Source of the DNA: Pseudonocardia hierapolitana
GTDB taxonomy: Bacteria; Actinomycetota; Actinomycetes; Mycobacteriales; Pseudonocardiaceae
Assembly: GCF_007994075.1 (NCBI RefSeq)
Contig: NZ_VIWU01000001.1
Coordinates: 2,294,001-2,358,000 of the forward strand
Length of the DNA: 64,000 bases
Direction of reading: 5' to 3'
Shown here: positions 59,344-64,000 of the stretch, one piece after another
Numbering within the stretch: position 1 is the stretch's first letter
Layout: every line of letters starts with the position of its first letter
Position numbers and translations under genes: made by a program
Notes under the pieces: model-generated
Told to the model about the DNA's origin: nothing
Databases searched by the model: none
What the model saw: only the letters and a program-made list of their open reading frames with translations

Positions 59344-60561
59344 CTACAGAGCGGTGGTGCCCTTCCCCAGCACGACCACGCCGCCCTGGCTGACGGTGTA
59401 CCGCGCGCGGTCCAGCCCGAGGTCGACGCCGACCAGCGCCCCGTCGGGCACCTCGACGTTCTTGTCGAGGATCGCTCCGCGGACGATCGCGCCGCGGCCG
59501 ACCCTCGTGCCGGGCAGCACCACCGAGTCGGACACCTCGGCCCCGGCCTCGACGCGCACGTTCGGGCTGATCACCGACCGGCGCACGATGGCCCCGGAGA
59601 TGATCGTGCCGGCCCCGACGATCGAGTCCTGCGCGATTCCGCCCTCCACGAACTTGGCAGGCGGCAGCGGGGCCATCGCGGTGCGGATGGGCCAGCGCTG
59701 GTTGTACAGGTTGAAGATCGGGTGCACCGATACGAGGTCGGTGTGGGCCTCGTAGTACGCGTCGATCGTGCCGACGTCGCGCCAGTAGCCCGCGTCGCGG
59801 TCGGTGGCGCCGGGCACCACGTTGTCGGCGAAGTCGTACACCGCGGCATCGCCCTGCCCGACGAGCCGGGGGATGATGTCGCCGCCCATGTCGTGGTCGG
59901 AGTCGCCGTCCTCGGCGTCGGCCCGCAGTGCGTCGAGGAGGACCTCGGTGGTGAAGACGTAGTTGCCCATCGAGGCGAACGTGACGTCCGGGTCGTCGGG
60001 CACGGACGGCGGGTCGGACGGCTTCTCCAGGAAGTCGATGATCTTGCCGCCGGGCTCGGAGTTGATCACTCCGAAGGCCTTGGCCTCCGCCCGCGGCACC
60101 CGGATGCCGGCGACGGTGACGCCCGCGCCGCTCTCGATGTGCCGGGCGAGCATCTGGCCCGGGTCCATCCGGTAGACGTGGTCGGCGCCGAACACCGCGA
60201 TGTAGTCGGGCCGCTCGTCGTAGACGAGGTTGAGACTCTGGAAGATCGCGTCGGCGCTGCCGGTGTACCAGCGCCTGCCGAGGCGCTGCTGCGCCGGAAC
60301 CGTGGTGATGTACTGCCCGAGCACGCTGGACAGGCGCCAGGTGGTGGAGATGTGGCGGTCCAGCGAGTGCGACTTGTACTGCGTGAGCACGCAGATGCGG
60401 TGCATCCCGGCGTTGACCAGGTTGGACAGCACGAAGTCGATGAGGCGGTAGTTGCCGCCGAACGGCACGGCGGGCTTGGCGCGGTCGGCCGTGAGCGGCC
60501 AGAGCCTCTTGCCCTCACCGCCCGCGAGCACTATCCCGAGGACGTTGGCCCCCAGTGCCAT
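59344..60561 (-). CDS. glgC: glucose-1-phosphate adenylyltransferase
   Basis: The protein of about 405 residues has the nucleotidyltransferase motif [44 protein letters not shown] and a C-terminal left-handed beta-helix of hexapeptide repeats. It makes ADP-glucose for glycogen or maltose-1-phosphate synthesis. ATG at 60561 gives a length close to the mycobacterial enzyme; ATGs at 60579 and 60594 are possible. It is divergent from glgM, its pathway partner. Confidence 0.93.
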   Translation of the reverse strand: MALGANVLGIVLAGGEGKRLWPLTADRAKPAVPFGGNYRLIDFVLSNLVNAGMHRICVLTQYKSHSLDRHISTTWRLSSVLGQYITTVPAQQRLGRRWYTGSADAIFQSLNLVYDERPDYIAVFGADHVYRMDPGQMLARHIESGAGVTVAGIRVPRAEAKAFGVINSEPGGKIIDFLEKPSDPPSVPDDPDVTFASMGNYVFTTEVLLDALRADAEDGDSDHDMGGDIIPRLVGQGDAAVYDFADNVVPGATDRDAGYWRDVGTIDAYYEAHTDLVSVHPIFNLYNQRWPIRTAMAPLPPAKFVEGGIAQDSIVGAGTIISGAIVRRSVISPNVRVEAGAEVSDSVVLPGTRVGRGAIVRGAILDKNVEVPDGALVGVDLGLDRARYTVSQGGVVVLGKGTTAL

Positions 60562-60744
60562 AGGTGAGGCCGGGGACATCCGCGCCCCCGTCATGGCGTC
60601 GCCCCGATCCGGGCCGGACCTACCGGCAGCGTCGTCACGAGAACCGACCCTAGTGCCCCGGAAAGGCCCCGGGCCAGCGGAACGCAGGGTGACACCTGTG
60701 ATCCGCACGCCCCGCGGCCCGCGCGGATGGCCTACCGTGCGCGG

Positions 60745-61902
60745 GTGCGCATCGGCCTGCTCACCCGCGAGTACCCCCCGGACGTCTACGGCGGGGCCGG
60801 CGTGCACGTCGAACACCTGGCGCCTGCGCTGCGCGAACTGGTGGACGTCGACGTGCACTGCTTCGGCGAACCGCGGGACGCGCCGGACACGTACGCGCAC
60901 CAGCCGCCCCCGTCGCTGCACGACGCGAACCCGGCACTGCAGACGCTCGGCGCGGACCTGTCGATGGTGGCCGCGCTCGGCGGCGTCGACCTCGGCCACT
61001 CCCACACCTGGTACGCCAACATGGCAGGACACCTGGCGAAGGTGCTGCACGGGGTGCCGCACGTCGTCACGGCGCACTCGCTCGAACCCCGCAGGCCGTG
61101 GAAGGCCGAGCAGCTCGGCGGGGGGTACCGCCTCTCGTCGTGGGTGGAGCGCACCGCGTACGAGGCCGCCGACGCGGTGATCGCGGTGAGCGCCGGCATG
61201 CGGCAGGACGTCCTCGAGTGCTACCCAGCGCTGGACGCCGCCCGCGTCCACGTCGTGCACAACGGGATCGACACCGCCTTCTACCACCCGGATCCCGCGC
61301 GCGACGCCGTCCGCGACGCCGGGATCGACCCGGACCGGCCGAGCGTGGTCTTCGTCGGGCGGATCACGCGGCAGAAGGGGCTCTCGCACCTGATCGCGGC
61401 AGCCCACCACATCGACCACGACGCGCAGGTCGTCCTGTGCGCGGGGGCGCCGGACACCCCGGAGATCGCCGCGGAGACCGAGGCCGCGGTCGCCGAGCTC
61501 AGTGCCGCGCGGTCGGGCGTGGTGTGGGTCCGCGGCATGCTGCCCACCACGGCGGTGCGCCAGATCCTGTCCGCCGCCACCGTGTTCGTCTGCCCGTCGG
61601 TCTACGAACCGCTCGGGATCGTCAACCTCGAGGCAATGGCCTGCGGCACCGCGGTGGTGGCCTCCGACGTCGGCGGGATCCCCGAGGTCGTCGCCCACGG
61701 CGAGACCGGCCTGCTCGCCCACTTCGACGAGCACGACGTGGACGCGTTCCGCTCCGCGCTCGCCGACGCGGTGAACGCGCTGCTCGCCGATCCGGCCCGC
61801 GCCGCCGAAATGGGCGTGGCCGGCCGGGCGCGGGCGGAGCGGGAGTTCAGCTGGCAGCAGGCAGCCGCCCGGACCGTGGAGATCTACCGCGCACTCGTCT
61901 GA
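60745..61902 (+). CDS. glgM: GT4 glycosyltransferase (glycogen synthase/alpha-maltose-1-phosphate synthase GlgM)
   Basis: The protein of about 385 residues has [19 protein letters not shown] at the N-terminus (acceptor site) and the nucleotide-sugar motif [17 protein letters not shown] at 60745 (VRIGLL) gives a length near the mycobacterial orthologue; an upstream in-frame start at 60727 is less likely. It transfers glucose from ADP-glucose supplied by GlgC. Together with LpqY-SugABC it links trehalose and glycogen metabolism. Confidence 0.92.
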   Translation: MRIGLLTREYPPDVYGGAGVHVEHLAPALRELVDVDVHCFGEPRDAPDTYAHQPPPSLHDANPALQTLGADLSMVAALGGVDLGHSHTWYANMAGHLAKVLHGVPHVVTAHSLEPRRPWKAEQLGGGYRLSSWVERTAYEAADAVIAVSAGMRQDVLECYPALDAARVHVVHNGIDTAFYHPDPARDAVRDAGIDPDRPSVVFVGRITRQKGLSHLIAAAHHIDHDAQVVLCAGAPDTPEIAAETEAAVAELSAARSGVVWVRGMLPTTAVRQILSAATVFVCPSVYEPLGIVNLEAMACGTAVVASDVGGIPEVVAHGETGLLAHFDEHDVDAFRSALADAVNALLADPARAAEMGVAGRARAEREFSWQQAAARTVEIYRALV

Positions 61903-62444
61903 GCCGCGGATCGCGCCCGGACGCGGGCGCGGTGCGCGGCCACGGCGGAGCGGTTGGCGCACGCGGACGAGCAGTAGCGGCGCGCGGCGTTGCGGGACGT
62001 GTCGGCGAACACCTTCGAGCAGCCCTCTGCCGCGCAGCCGCCGTGGCGGCTGATGCCGTACTCGGAGACAAGCATCGCCAGCGCGAACGCGGTGGTGGCC
62101 CGGATGCGGTCGACGAGGCCCACCTCGGGCGGCGTGTAGTGCAGGTGCCAGCCCTCGCCGTCGTGGTCGGTGAGGTGCGGCTCGATACGCACGTCGACGA
62201 GCAGGGCGTTGACCGCGGCGGCGGCCTCGTCGTCGCTCGTGACGTCGAAGACGGTGCGCAGCCGGCGGCTCCAGGCACGCAGCGCGGGCTCGATGCTGTC
62301 CGGGGCGTCGAGAGCGCGGTACGAGTGCGCGACCAGCACCCCCCGCAGCTGGCCGGGCACCCTGCCCTCCGGGTCCTCGATCACGGCGTTCACCAGATCG
62401 ACGGCGGCGCCGAGCGCGTCGCTCCGGTAACCGATGAAGTCCAT
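61884..62444 (-). CDS. CGNR zinc-finger/ABATE-domain regulator
   Basis: The protein of about 186 residues has the ABATE-like N-terminus ([21 protein letters not shown]) and a C-terminal treble-clef (C-x4-C in [21 protein letters not shown]), the CGNR-type finger. Such proteins bind DNA as stress or antibiotic-related regulators. ATG at 62444 gives the expected N-terminus. It is convergent with glgM and divergent from the small zinc-ribbon gene, across an AT-rich promoter region (62445-62517). Confidence 0.87.
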   Translation of the reverse strand: MDFIGYRSDALGAAVDLVNAVIEDPEGRVPGQLRGVLVAHSYRALDAPDSIEPALRAWSRRLRTVFDVTSDDEAAAAVNALLVDVRIEPHLTDHDGEGWHLHYTPPEVGLVDRIRATTAFALAMLVSEYGISRHGGCAAEGCSKVFADTSRNAARRYCSSACANRSAVAAHRARVRARSAAQTSAR

Positions 62445-62517
62445 TGGCCTATTACTACCACAGCCGGACGTGTAAGATGCCAACTAGCTACGGATATTAC
62501 CGAGGGGAGACGCGGCC

Positions 62518-62706
62518 ATGCGGTGCGCGCGGTGTGGGTGGCCGATCGACGAGGCGGCGGTGCTCTCGACGCACCACACCTCGCAGGGGTGGGTGCGGTA
62601 CCGCCGGTGCGTGTGCGGGGACGTCACGATCCAGCTCGTGACGCTGGGCCCGGCCGCGGGCACGCAGGTCGAGCCGGTGCGGGAACCGGCCGAGAGCGCC
62701 CTGTGA
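62518..62706 (+). CDS. small zinc-ribbon protein
   Basis: A 62-residue protein has C-x2-C (MRCARCGWPID) and C-x-C (RRCVCGD) pairs. ATG at 62518 follows GAGGGGAG. It resembles short actinobacterial zinc-ribbon peptides; the function is unknown. Its divergent partner is the CGNR regulator. A strong hairpin follows its stop. Confidence 0.65.
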   Translation: MRCARCGWPIDEAAVLSTHHTSQGWVRYRRCVCGDVTIQLVTLGPAAGTQVEPVREPAESAL

Positions 62707-62721
62707 CACCAGCGGGAAAGA

Positions 62722-62767
62722 CGAACGGCACCGGCGGACGGCACCTGCCGCCCGCCGGTGCCGTTCG
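62722..62767. terminator. bidirectional terminator
   Basis: A perfect 16-bp stem (62722-62737 with 62752-62767, arms starting CGAACGGCACC) with a 14-nt loop lies between the convergent zinc-ribbon and DUF3117 genes. Confidence 0.88.
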
Positions 62768-62783
62768 GTACCGGTGTGTGCGC

Positions 62784-62951
62784 TCAGCCGGAGGCGGCCT
62801 TGAGAGCGTCGCCGAGGTCGCTGGCTTCCTCTGCGGACATCTCGACGACCAGGCGGCCGCCACCCTCGAGGGGGACGCGCATCACGATGCCCCGACCCTC
62901 CTTGGTCACCTCCAGGGGACCATCGCCGGTCCGGGGCTTCATCGCCGCCAT
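62784..62951 (-). CDS. DUF3117 protein (Rv1211-like)
   Basis: The 55-residue protein reads MAAMKPRTGDGPLEVTKEGR and RLVVEMSAEEASDLGDALK, almost identical to the mycobacterial Rv1211 family. ATG at 62951 is directly preceded by GGCAGGAG, so translation may start at the second ATG three codons on. It belongs to the conserved block with tag and glgC/glgM. The function is unknown. It is too short for routine gene callers. Confidence 0.9.
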   Translation of the reverse strand: MAAMKPRTGDGPLEVTKEGRGIVMRVPLEGGGRLVVEMSAEEASDLGDALKAASG

Positions 62952-63119
62952 CTCCTGCCTCCTCCGTCGTCGTTAGTGGCCAGAGCCGTTGGCATCGCGG
63001 GGTTCGTTGCCGCTGCGCGGGCGTAGCGCGCGGCGAGGATGCTGGGAACATCTTTCCTCATCCGGCGGACAGGGGCGCAACCGGAGCGATCAACCACCCA
63101 GGTCGTTCACCGTCCGCAG

Positions 63120-63689
63120 TCAGGAAGTCGCTGCCCGCCAGCAGTCCGCGACGTGATCGTCCACCAGCCCGGCGGCCTGCATCAGCGCGTAGCACGTGGT
63201 CGGCCCGACGAAGCGCATCCCCTGTTGCTTGAGGGCGCGCGCCATCGCCACCGACTCCGGGCTGGTGGCCGGCACGTCGGCGAGCGTGGCGGGCCGGGGG
63301 TGCGTGGCCGGGTCGGGCGCGAACGACCAGAGCAGCTCGTCCAGCGGCTGGTCCATGCCCAGGACGCACCGCGCGTTCTGGATCGTCGCCTCGATCTTGG
63401 CCCGGTTGCGCACGATCCCGGCGTCGCCGAGCAGCCGCTGCACGTCGGTGTCGTCGAAGGCGGCCACCGCGGCCGGGTCGAACCCGGCGAACGCGGCGCG
63501 GAACGCCGGCCGCTTGCGCAGGATGACCAGCCAGGACAACCCGGACTGGAACCCTTCGAGGCTCAGCCGCTCGAACATCGCGCTGACACCCTGCAGCGGG
63601 CGACCCCACTCCTCGTCGTGGTAGGCGACGTACTCGGGCGCGGATCCGGCCCAGCCGCAGCGAGCGCGGCCGTCGGTTGACTCAGGCAC
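63120..63689 (-). CDS. tag: DNA-3-methyladenine glycosylase I
   Basis: The 189-residue enzyme has RCGWAGSAPEYVAYHDEEWGRP (Zn ligands and substrate pocket), MFERLSLEGFQSGLSWLVILRKRPAFR and FVGPTTCYALMQAAGLVDDH, typical of Tag-family glycosylases that remove 3-methyladenine. GTG at 63689 (VPESTDG) is preferred. It overlaps the upstream SRPBCC gene end by 8 bp. It corresponds to Rv1210 (tagA) in the conserved order. Confidence 0.92.
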   Translation of the reverse strand: MPESTDGRARCGWAGSAPEYVAYHDEEWGRPLQGVSAMFERLSLEGFQSGLSWLVILRKRPAFRAAFAGFDPAAVAAFDDTDVQRLLGDAGIVRNRAKIEATIQNARCVLGMDQPLDELLWSFAPDPATHPRPATLADVPATSPESVAMARALKQQGMRFVGPTTCYALMQAAGLVDDHVADCWRAATS

Positions 63690-64000
63690 CGGACCGGTAT
63701 ACCGCCTCGCACCGACGCTCCAGGCGCCGGAGCGACAACGCCATCCCGGCCCGGAAGGCCGGCCGCACCAGCGGCCAACCCAGCGCCCCAAGCCGCCCGA
63801 GCGGGAGGTCGAGCAGCTCCGACCAGCGGAACCGGGCGCGCTCCGGGCCGAGCGGCAGCACCTCGAACACGCCCTCCCCGCGCACCACCCGTCCGAGGTG
63901 GCGCACCACGCAACGCCGCGGCGGGATCCACTCGACGATCTCCATGCGGTCGGTCACCCCCACCGGGCCGATTCCGGTGACCGCCTCCAGGACGGCTCCG
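63682..64000 (-). CDS. SRPBCC-type protein, C-terminal part
   Basis: The frame is open to the window edge, so the N-terminus is missing. The visible ~105 residues read VGVTDRMEIVEWIPPRRCVVRHLGRVVRGEGVFEVLPLGPERARFRWSEL and a helix (FRAGMALSLRRLERRCEAVYRSG), the typical end of a polyketide cyclase/START-like SRPBCC fold with a ligand cavity. It overlaps the tag start by 8 bp and is probably translated with it. Confidence 0.75.
   Translation of the reverse strand, partial: GAVLEAVTGIGPVGVTDRMEIVEWIPPRRCVVRHLGRVVRGEGVFEVLPLGPERARFRWSELLDLPLGRLGALGWPLVRPAFRAGMALSLRRLERRCEAVYRSGA

Noticed and set aside
1..64000. tRNA or rRNA genes
   Set aside because: No T-loop (GGTTCGAnTCC) with matching acceptor and anticodon arms was noticed on either strand; a covariance-model scan would settle this.

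Overview
The window is GC-rich, densely coded double-stranded DNA with frequent GTG and TTG starts and many overlapping stop/start junctions. Gene content and order point to an actinobacterium of the Pseudonocardiales, probably Pseudonocardia or a close relative. The genus is inferred from gene order and repeat style, not from a marker gene. No rRNA, tRNA or CRISPR array was seen.

Two blocks keep an order known from Mycobacterium tuberculosis. Block 1 (about 1-16 kb) follows Rv3206c-Rv3212: moeZ, a TetR regulator, DUF3107, a ferritin-like protein, an RhlE-type helicase and its membrane-anchored partner. It is interrupted by a second clpP pair with a ClgR-type operator, and by an AurF-like diiron oxygenase/SDR/hydrolase operon under a TetR regulator. 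Block 2 (about 22.8-63.7 kb) follows Rv1239c-Rv1210: corA, the trehalose importer lpqY-sugABC, a general-stress membrane protein, an MgtE-domain protein, DUF1003, mrp, tatB, htrA, anti-sigma factor, sigE, O-methyltransferase, glgC/glgM, DUF3117 and DNA-3-methyladenine glycosylase. Accessory islands lie between these conserved genes. They carry an acyl-CoA dehydrogenase plus CoA-ester lyase; two DHFR-like reductases with a SARP/NB-ARC/TPR regulator and an IS481 element; and a catabolic cluster at 46.8-53.6 kb.

The catabolic cluster holds a class III aminotransferase, a GntR regulator, two Asp/Glu-racemase/maleate-isomerase-like proteins, DUF3830, a D-2-hydroxyacid dehydrogenase and an amidase. 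The palindrome ATTGTYGACAAT occurs in front of the aminotransferase and again between the divergent DUF3830 and dehydrogenase operons, so the cluster looks like one small regulon.

The most unusual DNA is non-coding. Two related intergenic repeats (10.4-11.06 kb and 58.1-59.3 kb) combine a 25-bp tandem array (2 versus 16 full units), a ~175-bp module with terminal inverted repeats, and a nested 70-bp palindrome. A third, inverted copy of the module has 21-bp perfect termini. A second repeat family (37.97-38.10 and 49.05-49.17 kb) sits directly before the start codon of two unrelated genes, in sense orientation both times, and supplies their ribosome-binding site. A DMT transporter is preceded by a leaderless leader peptide with three consecutive prolines and mutually exclusive stems, resembling an attenuator. 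Other regulatory sites read from sequence include a promoter/operator for lpqY-sugABC, a SigE-type promoter for sigE, and paired TetR operators.
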